Shown here piece by piece: positions 54,904-62,998 of a stretch of 64,000 bases of DNA. Source of the DNA: Legionella sp. MW5194. Lineage in GTDB: Bacteria > Pseudomonadota > Gammaproteobacteria > Legionellales > Legionellaceae. The notes beneath the pieces were generated by a model. It had not been told where the DNA came from, searched no databases, and saw only the letters and a program-made list of their open reading frames with translations. Every line of letters begins with the position of its first letter. Position 1 is the first letter of the stretch. Made by a program: the position numbers and the translations under genes. Location: assembly GCF_016864235.1 (NCBI RefSeq), contig NZ_CP045732.1, positions 1,860,001 through 1,924,000 of the forward strand, in the 5' to 3' direction.

Positions 54904-55269
54904 AGAATGGGATGGTAAACGGGTTAAATGACAGGCATTTGATCATTACTGACGTTTAATTGCCTTGGTTGCTATCATTGTTTTCATAAATTTTTCGATT
55001 AAAAACCGTGGGGATGGATGCTCATCCTCATAGAAATGGTCTAATAAAAATCCCGCATTGAGTTGACTGTTGTCGTTTTAAAATTGGGCATTTTTGTCCT
55101 TCTTCTGGTCGCTGCCATGGGGCTCCTGTTTAATTGTCTCATGGACACTTCCATGGTCTAACAACCAATTAAAGGTCTATTTTAAGGGGTGACTCTCCAA
55201 TCGCCCTCCTGTCCCCCATCCGCGGCGAATGCTAAAATAAAGAGAGCCCCCTTTCTACTTGAGCTTATC
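54904..55269. other. Intergenic region, possible small membrane peptide inside
   Basis: 366 bases. A 32-residue frame at 55063-55161 starts with TTG and reads VVVLKLGIFVLLLVAAMGLL, a single hydrophobic helix with Cys, but has no good ribosome site. Otherwise nothing recognisable. Confidence 0.35.
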
Positions 55270-55656
55270 ATGGACGCTAAACCCAATCACACCGTGCTTC
55301 GCATTGCCCTGGTTATTATTGGATTAATCTTTCTCTTTGGGGTGTACCCATTAACGATAGTATGGCCATCGGGATGGGCATGGCATCCGGTTGGGCAGAA
55401 CGTCTATTTACAGATGATAGTAGGCGTTTATGCCACATTGGGTGTTTTTTTACTATTGGCCGCGAGAAATCCCATTCAGCATTTAAGTTTAATCTGGTTT
55501 ACTGTTTGGTCCAGTGTTGTGCATGGTGGAATTATGGCCATCCAGGCATGGTATTACCCTCACCATGTTGCCCATTTGTATGGCGATGTTCCTGCGTTGT
55601 TCATGGTCGCGATTATACTCGGGGTTTTAACACCTCGCCAACGCCAAAGCACTTAA
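55270..55656 (+). CDS. Small four-helix inner-membrane protein
   Basis: 128 residues from the ATG at 55270 (MDAKPNHTVLRIALVIIG). The frame is open further upstream without need. Four hydrophobic helices: LRIALVIIGLIFLFGVYPL, LQMIVGVYATLGVFLLLAA, LIWFTVWSSVVHGGIMAIQ and LFMVAIILGVL. His/Gly in VVHGG and HHVAHLYGD may be conserved. Matches the layout of DUF6632-type proteins. Function unknown. Confidence 0.78.
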   Translation: MDAKPNHTVLRIALVIIGLIFLFGVYPLTIVWPSGWAWHPVGQNVYLQMIVGVYATLGVFLLLAARNPIQHLSLIWFTVWSSVVHGGIMAIQAWYYPHHVAHLYGDVPALFMVAIILGVLTPRQRQST

Positions 55657-55825
55657 AGCATTCTTACGCCCTGCGAAAGCTGATACACCGGCAACTCGGC
55701 AGAGTTTATCCCTTTGTTATTAAAATACCTGCACAGACTGCTAATATATAGATGGAGAATTCCCGCAGCGAAAGTGATGCGCTATAAGCCCGGGATGCCG
55801 ATTGAGATAATGAATAGGGTTGCCA

Positions 55826-57199
55826 ATGAAAACGACAGACGTTGCATTAACCTATGAAGAGCTGACCAAATTCCTGGAGTACCTGTTTGCCGGGAGTACC
55901 CTGGCCGATCAAATGGCTGACTTTGGTCACTGTAATGGATTCTCCTGCTTATTCATGAATGCCATGCGCCAGGGCAAGCCAGGCAGAACCGATTTTTTCA
56001 GGCGGATTGAAATCATTAAAGAATTACTTGACATAAAGCACCAGACATCGTCTGTCAATGCATTAAATACCGTTCCAGAGCGCATGCAGGATCTTGTTCA
56101 AGAGCTCATTAGCCGCCTTGAAAACCAGACCAACAGCCAACCCCCTTCTTTCTTTGTGGAAGAAGACAGGCCGATTCTTGACGATTTGCTTTCATTTGCA
56201 CACGAACTGGTGATTTATCAGGACCCTGCCTCCTTCCCTGCCTTGTTTGAAGGAGCGTCTAAAGAGCCTGCTGGCCAAGCCACTGAGCTTACCTATCCCT
56301 TAATGTTCAGTCCAAAAGAGTATAAAAAGTGCAGCGTCGAAAAATTATCCGTGGGCATCTACGATAAGAAAGAATTCTTCCTTTATTTTGAACGACTTCA
56401 CAAGGCATTACAGGCAAAACCAGCCAACGGACAGGAATTACCCAATCCTGCGATTTCTTTTTTAATGGGTACCACTACGCATTCCATTAGCATCAGCTAT
56501 GACACAACCACCCACACATGGTTTATGGCCAACAGCGAGGATATAAAAAAGGAATTCCTCATTGATGGAACGAAGGATACAGGGCAACTTGCAAAATGGG
56601 TTTATAACGCGCTGGTAAGGAAAGACATCGATGAGTCCATTGCTTTTTCCTCAACACTTTTTGCTGATACAACAACCGTCGAGGCAATAAAAGAAACCCT
56701 CAGAAAAGATGCCATATGGCAAGCCATTCATGATCCCACAAGAAAAAACTGCAGCAAGCTGGTCAGTTATAACGAGGTACAATTACTGCATATTCTGGTT
56801 TCGGAGGCTGAGTTAAGCACGATTGCACACCTTCTTGAGTATGCAAAAAAACAATCAACACAGACGAATGTCCCCTCTTTTTTTAATACAACCCATTTCC
56901 TGGATCACCTCCTGAACGCCCAGGATAAATTTGGGTATACACCCTTGATGTTTGCCATCGATAAAGCCGATCTCGAACGCGTCGAGTTACTGCTTAACTA
57001 CCGTCCTGATTTAAATTTAAAAAACAAAGGCACTGAGCAAGGCGAAGGCCAAACGGCTCTTGAATTAGCCCAACATAACCTGAAACACTATCTGGACAGC
57101 GGCGGGAACAATAAGCAACTCATTGAATCGTATTCAAAAATAATCGATACGCTGGAAAATCATCTGAAATTTAACCCGCTGATTAATAAAAAAAATTAA
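55826..57199 (+). CDS. Ankyrin-repeat effector candidate with cysteine-protease-like N-terminus
   Basis: 457 residues from the ATG at 55826 (AGGG upstream). The N-terminus has FGHCNGFSCLFMNAM (Cys36), a typical C58-like nucleophile setting. TTTHSISISYDTTTHTWFMANSED at about 225-248 supplies a possible His and an acidic residue (written here as TTTHSISISYD and HTWFMANSED). After a helical linker, two ankyrin-like units are seen: EVQLLHILVSEAELSTIAHL and FGYTPLMFAIDKADLERVEL. Some Legionella ankyrin effectors (AnkH, LegA7) are reported to combine such folds. Likely secreted by Dot/Icm. Proteolysis not shown. Confidence 0.78.
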   Translation: MKTTDVALTYEELTKFLEYLFAGSTLADQMADFGHCNGFSCLFMNAMRQGKPGRTDFFRRIEIIKELLDIKHQTSSVNALNTVPERMQDLVQELISRLENQTNSQPPSFFVEEDRPILDDLLSFAHELVIYQDPASFPALFEGASKEPAGQATELTYPLMFSPKEYKKCSVEKLSVGIYDKKEFFLYFERLHKALQAKPANGQELPNPAISFLMGTTTHSISISYDTTTHTWFMANSEDIKKEFLIDGTKDTGQLAKWVYNALVRKDIDESIAFSSTLFADTTTVEAIKETLRKDAIWQAIHDPTRKNCSKLVSYNEVQLLHILVSEAELSTIAHLLEYAKKQSTQTNVPSFFNTTHFLDHLLNAQDKFGYTPLMFAIDKADLERVELLLNYRPDLNLKNKGTEQGEGQTALELAQHNLKHYLDSGGNNKQLIESYSKIIDTLENHLKFNPLINKKN

Positions 57200-57259
57200 A
57201 TTGACTGACACAGCGAAAGCGATACGTTCCGAGTTGTCATTGCCATGGAGTGGAATACC

Positions 57260-58189
57260 TCAACGCTTAGGCTGCATTGAGGACGCCTGCTCCTCAATGT
57301 CGCTAATTTGAGTCTCCGATGCGGTTTTCCTATTAAAAATATCCCAGGCCCTTTGTTTGTATTCATCCGATTTTCCCTGAACCTCTGCCATCGCAAAGCC
57401 TATACCTAAGTAGCGTAAAACAAAATTACCAATGCTGGCTAAAATCTCCCCCGGTCCGCGACTTCTTTTTAGAACCTCATTGCCTGGGCTTTTTAAAATA
57501 CCGTTTATATTGTCATTAAAGGATTCTAATGATTGATGAGAATAATGACTCTGGTCGCGAAAATGATCACACCGCTCATCCAGTTGTTTGGACGTACTCA
57601 GGCAGGCCTCCGCTTTCCTGAAATTCAATGTACGCTTGTCTTCAGGATCCATTACTCTTTTGGCGGTTGTAATCGCGTGCTCTAACTGATTTAGGGCGAA
57701 CGAATCCCGCTTATAAGAGGCCAGTGCTTTTTCCAGGGCTGTATGGGCGGTTGGGTCAGTCGTTAGTTTAAGCAGTTTTTCTACACCCATTATGCGAAGA
57801 TCTTTGCTTTTGTCCTTAATTTTCTCCAGAAAATCCATTTTTTGCCGCTCAACCAAAAAGGTGTAGGAGTCGAAATAATAAAAAGACATGAACGGAGCAT
57901 TATTCATCCTGTAGATCATCGTATTTTTATCGGTGTTCTCATAATCGATTGCCAAGGGCTTCAAAACCTTGTTGTCTGTTACTTCCGCATACCGTTTGAC
58001 AATGGCGTTTGCAACATCGAGTCTGCCCTCTGCGACAGCATAGTCAAACAGGTGATACCCTTTGGTTACCCCAAGATTTCCTTTCTCCAACTCCTCTTTA
58101 CTCAGGCCTTTAACCAATTGAATCGCGGCGGTATCCTGTTCATTGGCAATGCATTTAAAGGCTTTTACTAATGCTGTAGTCACAATCAT
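57260..58189 (-). CDS. Unknown helical protein with ankyrin-like start, candidate effector
   Basis: 309 residues. The first 75 residues (NEQDTAAIQLVKGLSKEEL, GYHLFDYAVAEGRLDVANAI) resemble two degenerate ankyrin repeats. The rest is helical without motifs. A short hydrophobic patch (ASIGNFVLRYLGIGFAMAEV) lies at about 255-275. The C-terminal end SETQISDIEEQASSMQPKR is an acidic, Ser-rich tail of the E-block kind found on Dot/Icm substrates. Convergent with the ankyrin/protease gene. Confidence 0.7.
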   Translation of the reverse strand: MIVTTALVKAFKCIANEQDTAAIQLVKGLSKEELEKGNLGVTKGYHLFDYAVAEGRLDVANAIVKRYAEVTDNKVLKPLAIDYENTDKNTMIYRMNNAPFMSFYYFDSYTFLVERQKMDFLEKIKDKSKDLRIMGVEKLLKLTTDPTAHTALEKALASYKRDSFALNQLEHAITTAKRVMDPEDKRTLNFRKAEACLSTSKQLDERCDHFRDQSHYSHQSLESFNDNINGILKSPGNEVLKRSRGPGEILASIGNFVLRYLGIGFAMAEVQGKSDEYKQRAWDIFNRKTASETQISDIEEQASSMQPKR

Positions 58190-58326
58190 CTCGTTCTCAT
58201 ACCCTTCCTATTTCTATAATAGATTAATCTATGCATTTTTTGTTCAATATCATGCCTTATTTACACAGTCTTGGCACTGTTTTACGTTTAATTTATACTT
58301 CTATCCTCTTCTCTCTACGAGATAAT

Positions 58327-58986
58327 ATGAAAACGGCTCACCTCGTTCTGGTATTAATCCTTACACTTCCTGATGTATTAATGGCCTCTCCGGATACCTG
58401 TGTGAGTAATCCCCGCACCCAGGAGAGCGCTTCACAGGAATTGCAGCAACTGGCACGCGATGACCAGGCCGACCGCGATGATTGGGAAAACATGACCGAT
58501 GAACAGCGGGAGCAAATGGGCATTCGTGATCTGCAACGGAGGCAACGGGTAGGAGCCTTGTTTGGCGCCGGGTGCCTAAAGACCAGTTATGATTACCTGG
58601 CGGCGTCATTAATTTATCAACACGGTGATGTGCCTGACCATTATTATCAGGCCTATCTTTGGGCTAAACGAGCGATTGATTCTGGTGAGACAGACGCAAA
58701 ATCAATGATTGCTCTAACCATTGACCGCTATCTGGTCAGCATCAATCACAAGCAACTGTTCGGAAGCCAACTGTTTATCAAGCACATTAGCAACCTGTGT
58801 GGCTGCCTTGAGCCGATTGAAGAGGATTTCCCGGATGAAAAACGCATTCAATGGAGTGGTTTAAGCTTAAAGGATCGATATGACCAGTTGCAGGCATTTA
58901 ATGAAGGGAAAAATTGCGGCTCCTCCTTCATTTGCCCCCACGATCTGTTACCAACCGCTGAAGGCACTTTTTCGGGGATATGGTAA
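58327..58986 (+). CDS. Exported DUF6624-like protein
   Basis: 219 residues from the ATG at 58327. The open frame runs back to 58231 but this ATG begins a clean signal peptide (MKTAHLVLVLILTLPDVLMA). The mature part has DQADRDDWENMTDEQREQMG, a central LIYQHGDVPDHYYQAYLWAK and TIDRYLVSINHKQLFGSQ, which is the DUF6624 pattern (QH.D..., TDRxLV..G..Q.YGTQ). Five Cys residues lie in the mature part. Function of the family is unknown. Probably periplasmic. Confidence 0.8.
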   Translation: MKTAHLVLVLILTLPDVLMASPDTCVSNPRTQESASQELQQLARDDQADRDDWENMTDEQREQMGIRDLQRRQRVGALFGAGCLKTSYDYLAASLIYQHGDVPDHYYQAYLWAKRAIDSGETDAKSMIALTIDRYLVSINHKQLFGSQLFIKHISNLCGCLEPIEEDFPDEKRIQWSGLSLKDRYDQLQAFNEGKNCGSSFICPHDLLPTAEGTFSGIW

Positions 58987-59141
58987 TTTTATAATGCCTT
59001 CAGTCTTGGTTAGGCCGGGATTGGTTATACTTGGCATGACTCATGGCTTTCAGGCGCGACCCCATGAAAATAGCAGTCATTTTCGCGAATGTAGAATACA
59101 CCAACATTCCTTTTGGCTAATTCCACCTCATCCGTGTCAAT

Positions 59142-59173
59142 AAACCAGAAGGAGGAAGCAAACCTTCTGGTTT
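59142..59173. terminator. Strong hairpin, possible terminator
   Basis: 11-bp stem AAACCAGAAGG/CCTTCTGGTTT with a 10-base loop, 155 bases after the DUF6624-like gene. There is no long T run, so function is uncertain. Confidence 0.5.
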
Positions 59174-59237
59174 CATGAGGGATCACATGTCGCTTTAAAT
59201 TCTTCAGACACTTCGAAATCGGCTGGGGTTACACGAT

Positions 59238-59438
59238 TTAAGGTTCTGGCAAAAACAAAGGCATCCCATCCCTGTAAAGACGGCTAGCTCTTTTTCCTGA
59301 AACACAAGCGCTATGGCCGCATGAGGATAGCTTTTCTATGATTAATGTTTCTAAAAACACCAGCCATCGTTCTCTATCGACTAATGTCCCTTGAGATGGA
59401 CTTGCATCGCTTTGGATTTCAAATTTTTCTTTGGCCAT
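59238..59438 (-). CDS. Small hypothetical protein, maybe frameshifted
   Basis: 66 residues from an ATG with AGGA upstream: MAKEKFEIQSDASPSQGTLV and so on. A second frame opens around 59290 and reads WDAFVFARTLNRVTPADFEV, SEEFKATCDPS to a stop near 59185. That also looks protein-like, so the gene may be a longer one broken by a frameshift. No family recognised. Confidence 0.35.
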   Translation of the reverse strand: MAKEKFEIQSDASPSQGTLVDRERWLVFLETLIIEKLSSCGHSACVSGKRASRLYRDGMPLFLPEP

Positions 59439-59572
59439 TCACTATTCCTGGGTAAACAAATCCATCGCGATAGATTCGTTGGTTTGTCAAAGGGGGTATT
59501 TTTTATAGAATGGATACTTTTTGCAAGAACTGTGACCTTTTATTTCTCAATTAACGGGTAGGCTCCAGGAGG

Positions 59573-62500
59573 TTAAGTGGTAGGAGGCCTCCCTGCTTTA
59601 CCATGCTCCCGCTCATCCCTGGGGGGATCCGGGCGTAAGGCTTTCATTGCCAGTTTGTAGCTCTCTATTTTATCGGGTTTTGCCGACACGGCCCCAAGAC
59701 CACTAAAGATGGAGCGGCTTCTGCCCATTTCGTTAAACATTGCCTGCACGACGAGATCCCCTTCATGCGCGCGCAGACTAATCCTTGAAGGAATGGGTAT
59801 TGCGGCGGCGGCATTCTCAATGGCTGTGGCTTTTGCCCCCGCCCCCCGCGAAAAGTACTTGCCTCGAAGCCGTGTAATATTGTCATGCACCGATTGATTT
59901 ACCGCATCACAGAGTCCGGCCCGGGCAGCGGTTAATTCACCATGGACACGATGAGCGATGCCCAAACGAGCGACGAGGGTAGCGCCGTCCAGGATGTCTT
60001 GTCTGGCCCGTGCCAGAAATTGATCCATCCTGGCATCCCCGTCACCGAAACGTTGCGCATTGCAGGCGTCACTAAGGCCTTGTAATCCCCTGAGTTCGGG
60101 TAATGCGTCACGCGCCGTGGTGAGATGAGCACGGTGAGCTTCGAGGCCTGCCAGAAGGGCATTCAAATCCGCAGCGGCTGCGATTAACGTGACGCGATCG
60201 TTAACCAGCAAGGCGTCTGGAAGCAGCACCTGGCCGCCGAGACCCGGTTGCACGGGCGTGGTGATGGCTGCACGGAGGGTATTTGCTTCCACCAGGGTGT
60301 CATAGGCCCTGTTGACCGTATCCCGTAAGGTTGCAAGAGCCGTATCCCGATCATAGGCAAGACCAGCGCAGGCTGCATGCAGGCTGGCATGCAGGGAGGA
60401 TGTATGATCCTGTCCCGTCACCGCTTCCAAATCCTGCATTTTTGCAACGATTGCAGCGTAAGCCGGCGTAACCATGGCGTCAAGCATGCGTTGTCGGGTT
60501 GCAGGCGCGGCGGCTTCATAAAGGGGTTTGGAGGCCAGTGCGGCCATGAATGTTCGTTGTGCAGGATTAGCAGCCTCGTAGGTCGCGTTAGTGGCTAATG
60601 CAATCATCAATGCCCTTTGCGCTGGGGCGGCTGCCTCATAAATCGGTTTAGCCGCCAGTTCAACCATCAGGGCGCGTTGATCGGGTGTTGCCGCTTCGTA
60701 GCCTGCACTCGCGGCCAGGGTGACAACCAAGGTCTTTTGCGAAGGACTGGCTGTTTCATACACAGGGCTTCTTGCCAGTGCGGCGACCAGTGCCCTTTGT
60801 GTAGGGCTGGCAGCCTCGTAGACCGGGCTGACTGCCAGGGCGACCATTAACGACCGTTGCGCAGGATTGGCAGCCTCATACTCTGGGCCGGTCGACAGTG
60901 CGGCAGCCAGCATCCTCTGGGCAGGACTGGCGGATTCGTAAGACGGGTTCGTTGCCAGGGCCGCCATCAGTAGCCTCTGAGCGGGGCTCGCGGCTTCGTA
61001 GCCGGCGCTGGCAGCCAGCTCAACCATCAGCGCCTGTTGCCCGGCATTCGCTGCTGCATAGGCAGGGTTAGCGGCCAGAGCGACCATCAACGCTTGTTGC
61101 GGAACGGTGGCGAGTGCATAGGCAGGCGCGTGCATAATGTTTATTTCACGCAGTGTTTGTGCAGCCTGAGCCAGTGTAATTGTCGGTTGTGGAATTCCCG
61201 GAGCTGGCGCCGTTCTGTGCGTTAGGCCTTCAATGAGGCTTTTGTATTTCGCCCCTACGGCTCCCTGAAACACCTCTTCAGTGCACGCCGGCCTGGTCGT
61301 GTCATGCGGCCAGACACCGGTAAGAGCATAATAGATGTTGCGTCCCAGAATGGCGCGGTGAATTATTTCAGGCGCGCGGTTCGCATCGATATCGCCCAGG
61401 TTAAATCCGCGGGTACGTATGCGTCCGACTATCCCTTCATTGTCAACGTGCCCTTCATTCACAACATCAGGCGGTGAACGTTTAAAGCTCTTGGTGTCTG
61501 CAACCCGAAGCGTGCCATCCCCTTCCACGACCCAGTTATCGAGCTTGGCATCCGGGAAATAGATTCCTTCCCTTTCCAGATCCTGGAATCGTGCGCACAT
61601 TTGCGATGCTACCCCGTGAATGCGTTGCCGCAACGCGGTCGCGGCCGTTGTCGCCGCCGTTCTGTAGCCATCAACCGCCAGTGGATTTGCAGCGACAGCA
61701 AGAACAGCCGCATTCACGGCAATGGCGGCCGCGTGAGTGATTTCAATGCGATCACCTCCTGACATGCCATGAGTCAACAGATTAATTCGGGCAGTAACGG
61801 CCGTATCGATGTCGATTTGAGCCCTCCCCGCCGCCCTCATGGTTGCCGCCGTTTCCGCAGCCGCCGCAACAATGTAATCAAGGCGTCCGCGTTTGGCATA
61901 CCCGCCGGCTCCCCCATTCGTACAAAGTGTGGTCACCATGAGGCTTCGCCCAACCGGAGCACCGGTATTGTCAGGCGCCCTGACCATGCGTGAAACCGCA
62001 GTGGGCGTGCACAACTGCGGGATAGCGGTTCGTAGCACCGTATCCATACGGCTTGCATAGCCAAAGCGGTATTCAAGCTTGAGTACTTCGGGAGGCTCAA
62101 CGAGCGGAAGGACTGCCGTTACCTTGAAATTAATGATATTGGAGCCACCTAGAAAGGTGATGGTGTGGGTGTCAAGGAAGTCCCTCCAGCGGGCGACGGC
62201 CGCCGGATCTGATCCAAAGGGGAAAACCGTACGCAGGTTTGCCGCCAGAAGCCCTTGATTGCCCTTGTAGGTCACGAGCACATTGGCTAACCGTTCGGCA
62301 ACGGCATCAGGGAGTTCGGCAATCCGCTGACTCAGGCTTGTCTGCGGTTCTCCCAATGGTTGCGGCGATTGGCCGGCCGCAACGAGATGGTTGCGTAGCT
62401 GATCGCGTGCGCTGGTCAGCTGGGCACGAAGTGCGGCAGAATGGCTATAGGTACTCCCTTTGATGAGGCTTTCGATATGAATAACACGGCGTTGAAGTTC

Positions 62501-62647
62501 CCTGTCAATCGCAACATGGGCAGCACTGCCCGGAGGTGAAGGTTCTAAAGCGTGTGCGGCATTGGCCTGGTCCACAGCAAGTTGCAGTTCTGTGCCGCGC
62601 GTTAGCGCCGATCCTGCCAGTCCAGCCAAATCAATTCGAGTATACAT
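59573..62647 (-). CDS. Kinase-like protein with eleven 20-residue repeats, candidate effector
   Basis: 1024 residues from the ATG at 62647, which has GGAGG 8 bases upstream. The open frame begins at 62704. Residues about 165-480 carry protein-kinase-like landmarks in order: PPEVLKLEYRFGY (possible ATP-site Lys), GIYFPDAKLDNWVV (Asp366, Lys368, Asn371, as in HxDxKxxN without the His), LRVADTKSF (in the DFG place) and NRAPEII (APE box). Residues 510-729 are eleven units of exactly 20 residues, Y-E-A-A-[SN]-P-A-Q-R-x-L-M-x-A-L-A-x-x-P-x. The rest is Ala-rich helix. Base composition is more GC-rich than neighbours, suggesting a different origin. Kinase activity and secretion are inference. Confidence 0.78.
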   Translation of the reverse strand: MYTRIDLAGLAGSALTRGTELQLAVDQANAAHALEPSPPGSAAHVAIDRELQRRVIHIESLIKGSTYSHSAALRAQLTSARDQLRNHLVAAGQSPQPLGEPQTSLSQRIAELPDAVAERLANVLVTYKGNQGLLAANLRTVFPFGSDPAAVARWRDFLDTHTITFLGGSNIINFKVTAVLPLVEPPEVLKLEYRFGYASRMDTVLRTAIPQLCTPTAVSRMVRAPDNTGAPVGRSLMVTTLCTNGGAGGYAKRGRLDYIVAAAAETAATMRAAGRAQIDIDTAVTARINLLTHGMSGGDRIEITHAAAIAVNAAVLAVAANPLAVDGYRTAATTAATALRQRIHGVASQMCARFQDLEREGIYFPDAKLDNWVVEGDGTLRVADTKSFKRSPPDVVNEGHVDNEGIVGRIRTRGFNLGDIDANRAPEIIHRAILGRNIYYALTGVWPHDTTRPACTEEVFQGAVGAKYKSLIEGLTHRTAPAPGIPQPTITLAQAAQTLREINIMHAPAYALATVPQQALMVALAANPAYAAANAGQQALMVELAASAGYEAASPAQRLLMAALATNPSYESASPAQRMLAAALSTGPEYEAANPAQRSLMVALAVSPVYEAASPTQRALVAALARSPVYETASPSQKTLVVTLAASAGYEAATPDQRALMVELAAKPIYEAAAPAQRALMIALATNATYEAANPAQRTFMAALASKPLYEAAAPATRQRMLDAMVTPAYAAIVAKMQDLEAVTGQDHTSSLHASLHAACAGLAYDRDTALATLRDTVNRAYDTLVEANTLRAAITTPVQPGLGGQVLLPDALLVNDRVTLIAAAADLNALLAGLEAHRAHLTTARDALPELRGLQGLSDACNAQRFGDGDARMDQFLARARQDILDGATLVARLGIAHRVHGELTAARAGLCDAVNQSVHDNITRLRGKYFSRGAGAKATAIENAAAAIPIPSRISLRAHEGDLVVQAMFNEMGRSRSIFSGLGAVSAKPDKIESYKLAMKALRPDPPRDEREHGKAGRPPTT
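60461..61120 (-). repeat. Eleven tandem 60-bp coding repeats
   Basis: 660 bases inside the kinase-like gene, coding for eleven 20-residue units with no length change. Units differ at several positions, so they are old rather than newly expanded. Conserved: Tyr at position 1, Pro6, Gln8-Arg9, Leu11-Met12 and Ala14-Leu15-Ala16 in most copies. Confidence 0.92.
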
Positions 62648-62998
62648 GGGTCGCCTCCATTGCTGCCCAAGGTAAGGATGCGGTCTGTGCAACCGCCTCC
62701 TCAAGCACTTAAACCGGTTTTATTCCGTTTGCAGTCCTGTGTACAACCGTATACCGCTGTTTTTGAAGTCAAATTGAATTCGAGTGATGCTTATTTTTCA
62801 ATTATAAGACACCGCTCCCGCGTTTAGCAAATAGCAACTTTTTTAGACAACGATACGGTTTACAATACCCCTCCATCGCTCGCTATAATGTTGAAAATGA
62901 ACTATAGTTGGGAATAGAAAGGGTACATGCTGAAAATTAATCCAATTCACTGATTCATTTAAATTTTAGGTCCCACAACAGGCTTTTAGGAGCTCCTG
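62648..62998. other. Divergent intergenic region
   Basis: 351 bases between the divergent kinase-like and ankyrin genes. It must hold both promoters. No PmrA-type box or hairpin was found. Confidence 0.4.

Noticed and set aside
60461..61120. CRISPR array because of regular 60-bp spacing
   Set aside because: The repeats are in frame, code for protein, vary in sequence and have no spacers.
59573..62647. Ankyrin or TPR assignment for the 20-residue repeats
   Set aside because: Unit length is 20, not 33 or 34, and signature residues of those repeats are absent.
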